NCBI RefSeq assembly: GCF_018863195.1
Contig: NZ_JAHKRT010000005.1
Span: forward strand, 1-64,000
DNA: 64,000 bases
From: Sphingomonas quercus
Lineage (GTDB): Bacteria > Pseudomonadota > Alphaproteobacteria > Sphingomonadales > Sphingomonadaceae
Reading direction: 5' to 3'
This document shows positions 53,410 through 62,595 of the stretch, in pieces. The position numbers and the translations under genes were made by a program. The notes under the pieces are model-generated. The model had not been told where the DNA came from. It saw only the letters and a list, made by a program, of their open reading frames with translations, and did no database searches. Positions within the stretch are counted from its first letter, which is position 1; the number at the start of each line of letters is the position of its first letter.

Positions 53410-54404
53410 CCGAACTCGCCCTGCTGCCCGATCCGGCGAGCCCGCTGGAGTTCGTCACCGCGCGCACCGCGTTCGAGGACATGCTCGACGGGCGCGTACC
53501 CGACGCCGCCGTCGCCGCCTTCCTGACAGCGATGGCGGAGCGCGACGAGACCGCGATCGAGATCGCCGCCGCCGCCCAGGCGATGCGCGAGCGGATGGTC
53601 GAGATCAGCGCGCCGGCCGGCGCCATCGACGTGTGCGGCACCGGCGGCGACGGCGCGCACAGCCTCAATATCTCCACCGCCGTCGCGATCGTCGTCGCGG
53701 CGTGCGGGGTGCCGGTGGCCAAGCACGGCAATCGCGCCGCCTCGTCCAGGGCGGGTGCCGCCGACACGCTCGAGGCGCTCGGCCTCGACCTTGATCGCGC
53801 CGCCGCCAATGCCGAGGACAGCCTGAACGCGATCGGCCTCTGCTTCCTGTTCGCGCAGACCCATCACCCGGCGCTTGGCCGGCTCGCGGCGGTGCGGCGC
53901 GCGATCGGACGGCGGACGATCTTCAACCTGATCGGGCCGCTCGCCAACCCGGCGCGGGTGACGCGGCAGCTGATGGGCATCGCCCGCGTCAACTATCTCG
54001 AGACGGTGGCGGGCGCGCTCGAGCTGCTCGGCACCGAGGCAGCGATGCTCGTCTCGGGCGAGGAGAGCCTTGATGAACTCTCCATCGCCGGGCCGAGCCG
54101 CGTGGTGCGCCTCGGCGCCTGCGGTTCCGGCGAGACGCGGGTAACGCCGGAGGATGCCGGGCTCGATCGCCACGGGCTCGACGCGATCCGGGGCGGGGAT
54201 GCGGGCTATAATGCGGCCGCGCTGACGGCGCTGCTGGCGGGCGAGAAGAGCCCCTATCGCGACGCCGTGCTGCTGAACGCGGCTGCCGCGCTCAACGTTG
54301 CCGGGCGGGCGGACGACTGGCCGGAGGGCGTCGCGCTTGCCGCAGACGCGATCGACGGCGGCGCCGCCCGCGACCTGCTCGCCCGCTGGATCGCGTTCCG
54401 ATGA
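53406..54404 (+). CDS. trpD: anthranilate phosphoribosyltransferase
   Basis: A 332-residue enzyme that joins anthranilate and phosphoribosyl pyrophosphate. The glycine-rich PRPP loop is in [31 protein letters not shown] follows, and [10 protein letters not shown] is the other family signature. GTG start at 53406 within GTGA shared with trpG; its own stop overlaps trpC by ATGA. Confidence 0.97.
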   Translation: MTELALLPDPASPLEFVTARTAFEDMLDGRVPDAAVAAFLTAMAERDETAIEIAAAAQAMRERMVEISAPAGAIDVCGTGGDGAHSLNISTAVAIVVAACGVPVAKHGNRAASSRAGAADTLEALGLDLDRAAANAEDSLNAIGLCFLFAQTHHPALGRLAAVRRAIGRRTIFNLIGPLANPARVTRQLMGIARVNYLETVAGALELLGTEAAMLVSGEESLDELSIAGPSRVVRLGACGSGETRVTPEDAGLDRHGLDAIRGGDAGYNAAALTALLAGEKSPYRDAVLLNAAAALNVAGRADDWPEGVALAADAIDGGAARDLLARWIAFR

Positions 54405-55195
54405 GCGACAAGCTGGCCGAGATCAACGCCGCCAAGCGCGCCCATGTCGCCGCGCGCAAGGCGGCCATTTCCTTCACGGACCTGTCCGCGGCGGCGGCGG
54501 CCGCCTCGCCGCCGCGTGGCTTCCGCGCCGCCCTTGACGCCAGGGTCGCCGCCGGCGGCCATGGCCTGATCGCCGAGATCAAGAAGGCCTCGCCGTCCAA
54601 AGGGCTGATCCGCGCCGATTTCGATCCCCCCGCCCATGCCCGCGCCTATGAAGCGGGCGGCGCCGCCTGCCTGTCGGTGCTGACCGACGCGCCTTACTTC
54701 CAGGGGGCGGACGACTATCTCGTCGCGGCGCGCGCGGCGGTATCGTTGCCGGCGCTGCGCAAGGACTTCATGGTCGACCCGTGGCAGGTGACCGAGGCGC
54801 GAGCGCTCGGAGCGGATGCGATCCTGATCATCGTCGCCGCCCTTGATGACGGCGCCATGGCCGAGATCGAGGCCGCCTCGATCGAACATGGCATGGACGT
54901 GCTCGTCGAGGTGCATGACGCCGCCGAGATGGAGCGCGCCCATCACCTCCGATCCCGCCTGATCGGCGTCAACAACCGCAACCTGCGCGATTTCTCCGTC
55001 GATCTCGCCCGCAGCGAGGAACTGGCGAGGCTGGCCCCTGCCGGCGCCACCCTCGTCGCCGAGAGCGGGATCGCCGGCCCCACCGATGTCGCGCGGCTGG
55101 CGAAGGCCGGCGTGCGTTGCTTCCTGGTCGGGGAATCGCTGATGCGACAGGACGACGTGACGGCGGCGACGCGGACCTTGCTCGGCACGCGCTGA
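54401..55195 (+). CDS. trpC: indole-3-glycerol phosphate synthase
   Basis: A 264-residue TIM-barrel enzyme. Landmarks are [19 protein letters not shown] (catalytic Lys), [28 protein letters not shown] and [11 protein letters not shown]. It makes indole-3-glycerol phosphate. The trpC product is a separate protein, not fused to TrpF. It starts within an ATGA overlap with trpD and is the last gene of the trpGDC unit. Confidence 0.97.
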   Translation: MSDKLAEINAAKRAHVAARKAAISFTDLSAAAAAASPPRGFRAALDARVAAGGHGLIAEIKKASPSKGLIRADFDPPAHARAYEAGGAACLSVLTDAPYFQGADDYLVAARAAVSLPALRKDFMVDPWQVTEARALGADAILIIVAALDDGAMAEIEAASIEHGMDVLVEVHDAAEMERAHHLRSRLIGVNNRNLRDFSVDLARSEELARLAPAGATLVAESGIAGPTDVARLAKAGVRCFLVGESLMRQDDVTAATRTLLGTR

Positions 55196-55225
55196 AAAAC
55201 GACTCGCGACAATTCCGACGCTTGC

Positions 55226-55252
55226 TTGACATGCGAACGGAACCGGAATAAT
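55226..55252 (+). promoter_or_regulatory. probable lexA promoter
   Basis: A perfect -35 element TTGACA (55226-55231) is followed after 15 bases by AATAAT (55247-55252), a 5/6 match to the -10 consensus. The short spacing leaves the exact -10 uncertain. The SOS box starts 2 bases further on. Confidence 0.55.
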
Positions 55253-55253
55253 T

Positions 55254-55268
55254 GTTCCCCGTTCGTTC
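55254..55268 (+). promoter_or_regulatory. alphaproteobacterial SOS box (LexA operator)
   Basis: GTTC-CCCGTTC-GTTC matches the alphaproteobacterial LexA operator GTTC-N7-GTTC exactly, 18 bases before the lexA ATG. A degenerate opposite copy GAAC-N7-GAAT is at about 55235-55249. LexA should repress its own gene here. Confidence 0.8.
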
Positions 55269-55285
55269 CCGGATGGGGTGTGACG

Positions 55286-55954
55286 ATGCTGACCGCCAAG
55301 CAACATGACCTGCTCTGCTTCATTGATGCGCGGTTGCGCGCCACCGGCATCTCGCCGTCGTTCGAGGAGATGAAGGAGGCGCTGGACCTCAAATCCAAGT
55401 CTGGCGTCCATCGCCTGATCAGCGCGCTGGAGGAGCGGAATTTCATCCGCCGCCTGCCCAACCGGGCCCGCGCGCTGGAAGTGATGCGCATGCCCGACCG
55501 GGACGGCGCCACGGCGGCGGCTCCCAGGCCGGCGCCGGCGATCGTCGCGCCGCCGCGACCCGCCAACGAGAATGTGATCGAGGTGCCGCTGCATGGCCGC
55601 ATCGCCGCCGGCGCCCCGATCGAGGCGCTGGAGGGCCAGTCGGCGCTGCCCGTGCCCGCCGCCCTGCTCGGCCCCGGCGAACATTATGCGCTTGAAGTGT
55701 CAGGCGATTCGATGGTCGAGGCCGGAATCCTCGACGGCGATTATGCGCTGATCCGCCGCACCGAATCGGCCCGCGAGGGCGAGATCGTCGTCGCGCTCAT
55801 CGACGACAGCGAGGCGACGCTCAAATATTTCCGGCGCGAAGGGCAGATGGTCCGCCTCGACCCGGCGAACCGCTCCTATGATCCGCAGCGTTATCGCCCG
55901 GATCAGGTGCGCGTGCAGGGCAAGCTCGCCGGCCTGTTGCGTCGCTATCATTGA
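55286..55954 (+). CDS. lexA: SOS transcriptional repressor LexA
   Basis: A 222-residue repressor-protease. The N-terminal winged helix starts [17 protein letters not shown] and includes [20 protein letters not shown]. The C-terminal peptidase domain has the self-cleavage site AAG in [12 protein letters not shown], the catalytic Ser in [17 protein letters not shown] and Lys in [10 protein letters not shown]. It is inactivated by RecA-stimulated self-cleavage during DNA damage. The start at 55286 gives the usual N-terminus with GGGGTG upstream; an open frame further 5' runs over the promoter and operator and is discarded. Its stop overlaps the end of comEC by 7 bases. Confidence 0.97.
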   Translation: MLTAKQHDLLCFIDARLRATGISPSFEEMKEALDLKSKSGVHRLISALEERNFIRRLPNRARALEVMRMPDRDGATAAAPRPAPAIVAPPRPANENVIEVPLHGRIAAGAPIEALEGQSALPVPAALLGPGEHYALEVSGDSMVEAGILDGDYALIRRTESAREGEIVVALIDDSEATLKYFRREGQMVRLDPANRSYDPQRYRPDQVRVQGKLAGLLRRYH

Positions 55955-58161
55955 TGCGCTGATGGCCGCGCGGGAAGCCGGGCGGCCGTCATTTCATTTT
56001 CCGGATTGGTCGCTGTCCAGGGGTGTTCGCCGGCCCGCTCGGCGACGGTGCGAACTAGGCCCCGATCCAGATCGATGGCGAGGCCGCCGGTGCGGGCAAG
56101 GAACGGCCGGTCGGCCTTCAGCCAGCGCGGCGTGCAGGTGCGCGGCAGGCGGCGATCGGACACGACGATGTCGGCCTCCCGACAGGCCCTGACCAGCGCG
56201 CCGATCGCCACCGGATAGGCGCTGCGTGTGGCAAGGAGACGCCAGTTTCGCCCGCCCCGCCTGATCGTCGCCGCGCAGAGATCGGCGTTGCATAGCGCGC
56301 CGGGCAGCGTCTCAAAAGCGAGCGCCGTCTCGTCGGTGCCGGCGAGCTCACCGAACATGTCCTGCACATAATCACCGACCCGCGCGCGCAGCAGCGCGAC
56401 GCGGCCGTCCGCCGTGCGCATCGCCATATGCCGGCCGTCGCCGGTGACGAGCAGGGCCGGCACCGGCGCCACCGCCGCCCACGCCATGCCGAGGATGAGC
56501 GGCGCCAGTCCCCAACGCCTGAGCCGCGTCCGCCACAGCGCCAGCCACAGGCCGCCGCCCACGACCAGCGCGAAGGCGCCGCCAGGCATCGCCGGCAGCA
56601 TCGCCGACGCACCCGGCATCGCCGCCACCAGATGGGCGAGGCCGAGCAGCAACCGCAGCCCCTGCCCCGCCAGCCACCACAGCGGGCCGCCCAGCCCGAT
56701 CGCATCGAGCAACAGCGCACCCGCCTCCAATGGCATCACCACGAAGGTGGTGAGCGGGATGGCGACGATGTTGGCAAGTGCTCCGTACAGCCCGGCGCGG
56801 TGGAAATGATAAAGCGCGATAGGCGCCAGCGCGGCCTCCACCACGAGCCCGGTGAGCAGCAGGCCGGCAAGCGCGCGGGCGATCCTGCGGCCGCGCCCTT
56901 CCCCCTCGCGCGCGGCAAGCCGGGCGCGGACCAGCGGCTGATCGCCGAGCGCGACGATGGCGATGATCGCTGCAAAACTGAGCTGGAAGCTCGGCCCGAT
57001 CACCGCCTCCGGCCAGAGCAGCATGACGACCAGCGCGCCCGCCGCGACCAGCCGCAGCGTCATCGCGTCGCGCCCGAGGGCGATGCCGAGCAGGACGAGC
57101 AAGGCCGCCACGCAGGAGCGCACCGTCGGCACCTCGGCGCCGGTCATCAGCGTATAGGCGATGCCGGCGAGCGCGCCCGCCGCCGCCGCGATCAGCACCA
57201 GCGGCGCGCGCAGCGCCAGCCCCGGCCATAATGCCAGCAGCCTGAGCGCCATCACCATCGTCGCGCCGACCACCGCCGTCAGGTGCAGCCCGCTCACCGA
57301 GAGGAGGTGCGCGAGGCCGGCGCGGCGCATCGCCTCGTTATCGTCTTCCGGGATGGCGCCGGTGTCGCCGGTGGCGAGCGCGGCGGCGATGCCCCCTTCG
57401 GCATCCGGCAAGGCCGCCTGAATGTGGCGCGACAGGCCGATGCGCCAGCTGGCCAGCCGCGTCCGCCAGTCGGCGACGGCGGGCGCCTCGAGCACGACCG
57501 GATCGAGCGCCCTGCCCGTCGCGCCGATGCGCTGGAACCATGCGACCGGCGCGAAATCATAGGCGCCCGGCACGGCGGCGGTCGGCGGCGGAACCAGCCG
57601 GGCCCGCACCCTGATGCGCGCGCCCGGCGCGACGCCGTCGGCCATGTTCTCCTCGTCTACCGACAAGCGGAACCGGGGCGGGAGCCCGCCCTCCCCCCGT
57701 TCCGGAGCCAGCACCAGCCGCACGGCGCCGCGCGCCGGCAGCCGATCGAGATCCACCACCCGCGCCGTAAACGTCGCCACCATTGGCCGGCCCAGCACCG
57801 GTGCGGCGACACGCTCCGCCCGCGCCCAGATAAGCGCCGCGCCGAGGGCAACGCAGCCCGCGGCGATTGCGGCCGCCCGCGCCGCGCGCCCGCCGCGGCC
57901 CATCGCCAGCGCCGCCAGGGAAATCCCCGCCGAGGCGAGAATCAGCGCCGCCCACTCCACCGCCCGCGGCAGCGCGAACCACGCGGCGATCCCCGCGCCC
58001 AGCGCCGCCGGAATCCACAGCGGCAGCTGTTCGCGTTCGGCCTCCAGCAACGATTCGACATCGCCTGCAACTCGGCCCAGCGCGGCCCGGGCACGGCCCG
58101 CCGCCCCGGTTTGTCCGGGAGATAACTCCATGCTAGGGGCGGGCGCCGTTTCCTGGGGCAT
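55948..58161 (-). CDS. comEC: ComEC/Rec2-family DNA uptake membrane protein
   Basis: A 737-residue inner-membrane protein. An N-terminal pair of helices and a DUF4131-like soluble region are followed by the competence domain with about eight helices, containing [18 protein letters not shown] and [21 protein letters not shown], the conserved ComEC core. The C-terminal region (about 580-737) aligns in position with the beta-lactamase-like domain of longer ComEC proteins, but no HxHxDH metal motif is visible. It would import single-stranded DNA in natural transformation. ATG at 58161 has AAGGA upstream; it diverges from gltX with only 26 bases between start codons. Confidence 0.9.
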   Translation of the reverse strand: MPQETAPAPSMELSPGQTGAAGRARAALGRVAGDVESLLEAEREQLPLWIPAALGAGIAAWFALPRAVEWAALILASAGISLAALAMGRGGRAARAAAIAAGCVALGAALIWARAERVAAPVLGRPMVATFTARVVDLDRLPARGAVRLVLAPERGEGGLPPRFRLSVDEENMADGVAPGARIRVRARLVPPPTAAVPGAYDFAPVAWFQRIGATGRALDPVVLEAPAVADWRTRLASWRIGLSRHIQAALPDAEGGIAAALATGDTGAIPEDDNEAMRRAGLAHLLSVSGLHLTAVVGATMVMALRLLALWPGLALRAPLVLIAAAAGALAGIAYTLMTGAEVPTVRSCVAALLVLLGIALGRDAMTLRLVAAGALVVMLLWPEAVIGPSFQLSFAAIIAIVALGDQPLVRARLAAREGEGRGRRIARALAGLLLTGLVVEAALAPIALYHFHRAGLYGALANIVAIPLTTFVVMPLEAGALLLDAIGLGGPLWWLAGQGLRLLLGLAHLVAAMPGASAMLPAMPGGAFALVVGGGLWLALWRTRLRRWGLAPLILGMAWAAVAPVPALLVTGDGRHMAMRTADGRVALLRARVGDYVQDMFGELAGTDETALAFETLPGALCNADLCAATIRRGGRNWRLLATRSAYPVAIGALVRACREADIVVSDRRLPRTCTPRWLKADRPFLARTGGLAIDLDRGLVRTVAERAGEHPWTATNPENEMTAARLPARPSAHQ

Positions 58162-58187
58162 TCGCCCGATCCTTGGAGAAAGAGCGC

Positions 58188-59636
58188 GTGGGCGCAAGTT
58201 TCGACGACAAAATTGCTTCTTCTGAAGTTGTTACGCGCTTCGCCCCCTCGCCCACCGGATTCCTGCATATCGGCGGCGCCCGCACCGCCTTGTTCAACTG
58301 GCTTTACGCCCGCCGCCATGGCGGCCGTTACCTGTTGCGCATCGAGGATACCGACCGGGCGCGCTCCACCCAGCCGGCGATCGAAGCGATCCTCGACGGG
58401 CTGCGCTGGCTCGGGCTCGACTGGGACGGCGAGGCCGTGTTCCAGTTCGAGCGCGCCGCCCGCCACGCCGAGGTCGCGCACCAGATGCTCGCCTCGGGCC
58501 ATGCCTATAAGTGCTTCGCCACCGCCGACGAACTTGAGGCGATGCGCGCCGAACAACGCGCGAACAAGCTGCCGCTGCGCTACGACGGCCGCTGGCGGGA
58601 TCGCGATCCCTCGGACGCGCCGGCAGGCGCCCCGTTCGTGATCCGCCTGCGCGCCGAGCAGGACGGCGAGACCACGATCCACGATCAGGTGCAGGGCGCG
58701 GTGACGGTGCGCAATGCCGAGCTGGATGACATGGTGCTGCTCCGCTCGGACGGCACGCCCACCTATATGCTGGCGGTGGTGGTCGACGATCACGACATGG
58801 GCGTCACCCACGTCATCCGCGGCGACGATCACCTCAACAACGCCTTCCGGCAGCTCGGTATCGTGCGGGCGATGGGCTGGCCCGAGCCGGTCTACGCCCA
58901 TATCCCGCTGATCCACGGCGCCGACGGAGCCAAGCTTTCCAAGCGGCATGGCGCGCTGGGCGTCGACGCCTATCGCGACGAGCTCGGCATCCTGCCCGAG
59001 GCGCTGGACAATTACCTTCTCCGCCTCGGCTGGGGCCATGGCGACGAGGAGTTCATCCCGCGCGAGCGCGCCGTCGAGCTGTTCGATCTTTCGGGTGTCG
59101 GCCGCTCGCCGTCGCGCTTCGACATGAAGAAACTGGAGAACCTGAACGGCCATTATCTGCGCGAGGCCGACGATGCGCGCCTCGCCGGCCTGGTCGCGCC
59201 GCGCGTCGCGGCTCTGATCGGCCGTGCGCTGGGCGAAGACGAGACTGATCTCCTGCGCCGCAGCATGGCCTCGCTAAAGCCGCGAGCCCGCAATTTGAAT
59301 GAGCTGGCCGAAGGAGCGCTCTTCCTTTTTCGCACCCGCCCGCTAGATTTGGACGATCGCGCCGCCGCGCTGCTCGACGAGCCTGGCCTGGCGCTGCTGG
59401 CGCAGGCACGGGCGGCGCTCGGCGCGGTCGAGACGTGGGACGCCCCGGCGCTCGAAACGGCGCTGGCCGGCGTCGCCGAGGCGGCGGGGGTTGGCCTCGG
59501 CAAGGTGGCGCAGCCCCTGCGCGCGGCGTTAACCGGACGGGCGGTATCGCCCGGCATATATGACGTGCTTCTGCTGCTCGGCCGCGCCGAGGGGCTGGGG
59601 CGCCTAGACGATGGGCTGGCGCACGCGTCGGCTTGA
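58188..59636 (+). CDS. gltX: glutamyl-tRNA synthetase
   Basis: A 482-residue class I synthetase. The HIGH motif is seen in [20 protein letters not shown] and the KMSKS motif as KLSKRHG. The C-terminal anticodon-binding domain is complete. The GTG at 58188 is chosen since GGAGAAAGAG stands right before it; a TTG further upstream would overlap that signal. It charges tRNA-Glu (and may mischarge tRNA-Gln for the GatCAB route). It sits between comEC (divergent) and gltA. Confidence 0.97.
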   Translation: MGASFDDKIASSEVVTRFAPSPTGFLHIGGARTALFNWLYARRHGGRYLLRIEDTDRARSTQPAIEAILDGLRWLGLDWDGEAVFQFERAARHAEVAHQMLASGHAYKCFATADELEAMRAEQRANKLPLRYDGRWRDRDPSDAPAGAPFVIRLRAEQDGETTIHDQVQGAVTVRNAELDDMVLLRSDGTPTYMLAVVVDDHDMGVTHVIRGDDHLNNAFRQLGIVRAMGWPEPVYAHIPLIHGADGAKLSKRHGALGVDAYRDELGILPEALDNYLLRLGWGHGDEEFIPRERAVELFDLSGVGRSPSRFDMKKLENLNGHYLREADDARLAGLVAPRVAALIGRALGEDETDLLRRSMASLKPRARNLNELAEGALFLFRTRPLDLDDRAAALLDEPGLALLAQARAALGAVETWDAPALETALAGVAEAAGVGLGKVAQPLRAALTGRAVSPGIYDVLLLLGRAEGLGRLDDGLAHASA

Positions 59637-59690
59637 ACAGGACCAGGATAATGCCGTCAGGCTAAGGCGGCAAAGGCGAAAGGAAGACCG

Positions 59691-60977
59691 ATGGCGGATC
59701 AGACGGCCAAATTGACGCTGGGCGACAGGAACTTTGATTACAAGGTGTTGTCCGGCTCGGTCGGCCCCGACGTGATCGACATCCGCAAGCTGTATGGCGA
59801 CAGCGGTGCCTTCACCTACGACCCTGGCTTCACCTCGACGGCGAGCTGCGAATCCAAGATCACCTATATCGACGGCGATCAGGGCATCCTGCTCCACCGC
59901 GGCTATCCGATCGACCAGCTGGCCGAGCAGTCCAGCTTCATGGAGGTGGCCTACCTCCTTCTGAACGGCGAGCTGCCCAGCCAGAGCGAGCTGGACAAGT
60001 TCGTCACCACCATCACCCGCCACACCATGGTGCATGAGCAGCTCAGCACCTTCTTCCGCGGTTTCCGCCGCGATGCCCATCCGATGGCGATCCTGTGCGG
60101 CGTGGTCGGCGCGCTGTCCGCCTTCTACCATGATTCGACCGACATCGAGGATCCGCAGCAGCGCGTCATCGCCAGCTACCGGCTGATCGCCAAGATGCCG
60201 ACGATCGCGGCGATGGCCTATAAATATTCGCTGGGCCAGCCGTTCGTTTATCCGAAGAACGACCTCAGCTACACCGCCAACTTCCTGCGCATGACCTTCT
60301 CGGTCCCGGCCGAGGAGTATGAGCCCGATCCGGTGATCGTGGACGCGATGGACAAGATCTTCATCCTCCACGCCGATCACGAGCAGAACGCCTCCACCTC
60401 CACGGTGCGCCTGGCCGGATCCTCGGGCGCCAATCCGTTCGCGTGCATCGCTGCGGGCATCGCCTGCCTGTGGGGCCCGGCCCATGGTGGCGCCAACGAA
60501 GCCGCGCTCAACATGCTGCGCGAGATCGGCACGCCCGATCGCATTCCGGAATATATCGCTCGCGCCAAGAACAAGGACGATCCGTTCCGGCTGATGGGCT
60601 TCGGCCACCGCGTCTACAAGAATTTTGATCCGCGCGCGAAGGTGTTGTCCAAGGCGGCAACCGACGTGCTCGACAAGCTCGGCATCGACGACCCGGTCCT
60701 CAACACCGCCCGCGAGCTGGAGCAGGTCGCGCTCAACGACCCCTATTTCATCGAGAAGAAGCTCTACCCCAACGTCGATTTCTACTCGGGCGTGATCCTG
60801 TCGGCGATCGGCTTCCCGACGACGATGTTCACGGTGCTGTTCGCGCTGGCCCGTACGGTCGGCTGGGTGGCGCAGTGGAACGAGATGATCTCCGATCCGG
60901 CCCAGAAGATCGGCCGCCCGCGTCAGCTCTATTCGGGTGCGACGCAGCGCGATTACGTCTCGGTCGACAAGCGCTAG
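59691..60977 (+). CDS. gltA: citrate synthase
   Basis: A 428-residue type II (hexameric, Gram-negative) citrate synthase. It contains the signature [17 protein letters not shown] and ANLF-type active-site histidines in [12 protein letters not shown] and [13 protein letters not shown]. The start has AAAGGAAG upstream. It feeds acetyl-CoA into the citric acid cycle. It ends in a terminator hairpin shared with the convergent gene. Confidence 0.98.
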   Translation: MADQTAKLTLGDRNFDYKVLSGSVGPDVIDIRKLYGDSGAFTYDPGFTSTASCESKITYIDGDQGILLHRGYPIDQLAEQSSFMEVAYLLLNGELPSQSELDKFVTTITRHTMVHEQLSTFFRGFRRDAHPMAILCGVVGALSAFYHDSTDIEDPQQRVIASYRLIAKMPTIAAMAYKYSLGQPFVYPKNDLSYTANFLRMTFSVPAEEYEPDPVIVDAMDKIFILHADHEQNASTSTVRLAGSSGANPFACIAAGIACLWGPAHGGANEAALNMLREIGTPDRIPEYIARAKNKDDPFRLMGFGHRVYKNFDPRAKVLSKAATDVLDKLGIDDPVLNTARELEQVALNDPYFIEKKLYPNVDFYSGVILSAIGFPTTMFTVLFALARTVGWVAQWNEMISDPAQKIGRPRQLYSGATQRDYVSVDKR

Positions 60978-60985
60978 GTGGTCCG

Positions 60986-61005
60986 GGGGGAGCCGCGGCT
61001 CCCCC
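60986..61005. terminator. bidirectional terminator between gltA and the convergent membrane protein gene
   Basis: GGGGGAGC (60986-60993) and GCTCCCCC (60998-61005) form a perfect 8-bp stem with CGCG loop between the stops of two convergent genes. T-rich flanks are weak (TAGCCTTT on the plus side). Confidence 0.6.
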
Positions 61006-62204
61006 TAGCCTTTCAACGCCCGCCACTGCAGGCGGAAGAAGCTGCCCGCCGCCCATAGCGCCAGCCCGGCCAGCGCCCAGCGGCCATAGCCCGCCAGCAC
61101 GACCGGCGCCGCCGCCCACAGCATGGGCTCCGGCGCGGCCGACCAGCGTTCCGGCCGCAACCGGGCGATCCGCCCCTCGTTGCGCGCGGCGAGCAGGAAG
61201 GCGAGCGTGACGCCGCCGAGCATCAGCGGCTCCCAGCCCGGCTGGCCGGAATGGCGCCAGCCATAGAGCATCAGCCCCGCCGCCATCGCGCCCAGCCTCA
61301 CCTGTCGCCAGCGCGGGCCGATCCGCGTCGCCTCCAGCCGGATCGTCGCCAGCCGCCGGCCCAGCCGATCCATCGGCGCGGACGCAATCAGCGCGGCCAG
61401 CCCCGCCCCGACCGGCCCGAACCCCAGCGTCAGCGCGCCTGCCACCGCCACCGCCACCGCCCCGATGCGGAGCCATCGCGCCTCGATCGGGCGATCCATC
61501 GTCCAGGCGATAACCGCCCGCTCCACGGCCGAGCCCTCGTTCTGGAGCAGCACATCGGCGAGCCCCGCCGCCGCGCCCGCGTCGGCGATGCGCTGCACAT
61601 CCCCGGGCTCGGCCGGAATGCGCGCCGCCACGCCGACACGCGCGCGCAGCAAGGTCAGCTCCAGATCCCAGTCGCCCAGCATCGCCGCGGTTTCGGCCAG
61701 CGCCCCGGCATCCATCAGCGCCACGCCGGCCCAGCGCGTCACCGCGTCGATCCGCTCCCAATCCTCGCGACCCGGCGCATCGGCGAAGACGAGCATCGCC
61801 GGCGCCGCTGCCCCGGCCACCTCCTCAAGGGCCTCGAGCGAGGGCAGCACGCCGTCCGCGATCAGGAGCGGCGTCGCGCCATCCGGCAATTTTCCGGAGG
61901 CGTCCGCGGCGCCCAGCGCGACCCGGGCGGTGATCCCGTCGGCACGCAGCCGATCCAGCACTGCGGCCAGTTCCGGCGGCAGGCGATCGACGACGACAAG
62001 AAGATCCTGCGCCCCGACCCGCGCCGCGCGCCGCGCCTGATGCTCGATCAGCGGCCGGCCGGCGACGGGCAGGAGCGCGCGCAGGCCGCCGGGACGGGCG
62101 GCATCCTCGCGAACGGCGGCAATGAGCGCGGTGAGCGGCAAGCGGTCGTCCCGATCGTTACGCGACAGGGATAGGCCCGAACGGGGCCGGCCGCCAAGGG
62201 GCAA
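61005..62204 (-). CDS. membrane protein with nucleotidyltransferase-like N-terminal domain
   Basis: A protein of about 399 residues. The N-terminal part (about 20-230) looks like a sugar-nucleotide or MobA-type nucleotidyltransferase fold, with LRALLPVAGRPLIEHQ (in place of the usual L-x-G-G-x-x-x-R-x-G loop) and LLVVVDRLPPELA. The second half has several hydrophobic segments (about 238-280, 310-330, 365-395), suggesting attachment to the membrane. The exact start is unclear: TTG at 62204 has GAGGG nearby and lies 6 bases after the HPt gene stop; a TTG at 62141 is an alternative. No function is assigned. It is likely co-transcribed with the HPt-like gene upstream. Confidence 0.65.
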   Translation of the reverse strand: MPLGGRPRSGLSLSRNDRDDRLPLTALIAAVREDAARPGGLRALLPVAGRPLIEHQARRAARVGAQDLLVVVDRLPPELAAVLDRLRADGITARVALGAADASGKLPDGATPLLIADGVLPSLEALEEVAGAAAPAMLVFADAPGREDWERIDAVTRWAGVALMDAGALAETAAMLGDWDLELTLLRARVGVAARIPAEPGDVQRIADAGAAAGLADVLLQNEGSAVERAVIAWTMDRPIEARWLRIGAVAVAVAGALTLGFGPVGAGLAALIASAPMDRLGRRLATIRLEATRIGPRWRQVRLGAMAAGLMLYGWRHSGQPGWEPLMLGGVTLAFLLAARNEGRIARLRPERWSAAPEPMLWAAAPVVLAGYGRWALAGLALWAAGSFFRLQWRALKG

Positions 62205-62210
62205 CGGCCC

Positions 62211-62510
62211 TCAGGCGGCGAGTGCCTCCGTCGCGCGGCCGACGGCTGCCAGCGCATCGGCATCGCCGACGCGGGAACAGGCGGCGCTGTCTGCGGCGGC
62301 CATCAGATCAGTGGCGCCGAAGCTCGCCGCGCAGCCCTTCAGCCGCCATGCGGCGTTGCGCCACTCGGTGACCGTCGCGGCGCTGGCCAGCGCCAGCCCG
62401 TGACGGCCGAGGCTTTCCAGGAAAGCGGCGCGCAATTCCGCCCGCAAATCAGCATCGTCACCACCAGCGGCGGCGAGCGCTTCCTCGAGCGAAAGGGCGT
62501 CATGCTTCAT
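62211..62510 (-). CDS. HPt-like protein lacking the phospho-accepting histidine
   Basis: A 99-residue helical protein (MKHDALSLEEALAAAGGDDADL...) that fits the histidine phosphotransfer four-helix fold: LRAELRAAFLESLGRHG and the helix AAWRLKGCAASFGATDLMAAAD. In real HPt proteins this motif is A-H-x-L-K-G; here tryptophan stands at the histidine position, so the protein probably cannot carry phosphate and may act as a binding partner only. ATG at 62510 has AGGA eight bases upstream. It reads towards the membrane protein gene, and its start is 86 bases from the divergent coiled-coil gene. Confidence 0.7.
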   Translation of the reverse strand: MKHDALSLEEALAAAGGDDADLRAELRAAFLESLGRHGLALASAATVTEWRNAAWRLKGCAASFGATDLMAAADSAACSRVGDADALAAVGRATEALAA

Positions 62511-62595
62511 GGTGCGGGATCCTGGCAGGAAAAGGTTGAGCAGAGGTTGCTGCGAAGACCCTTTCCCGCGGGCCGAAAGATGATACCAGAACGGC

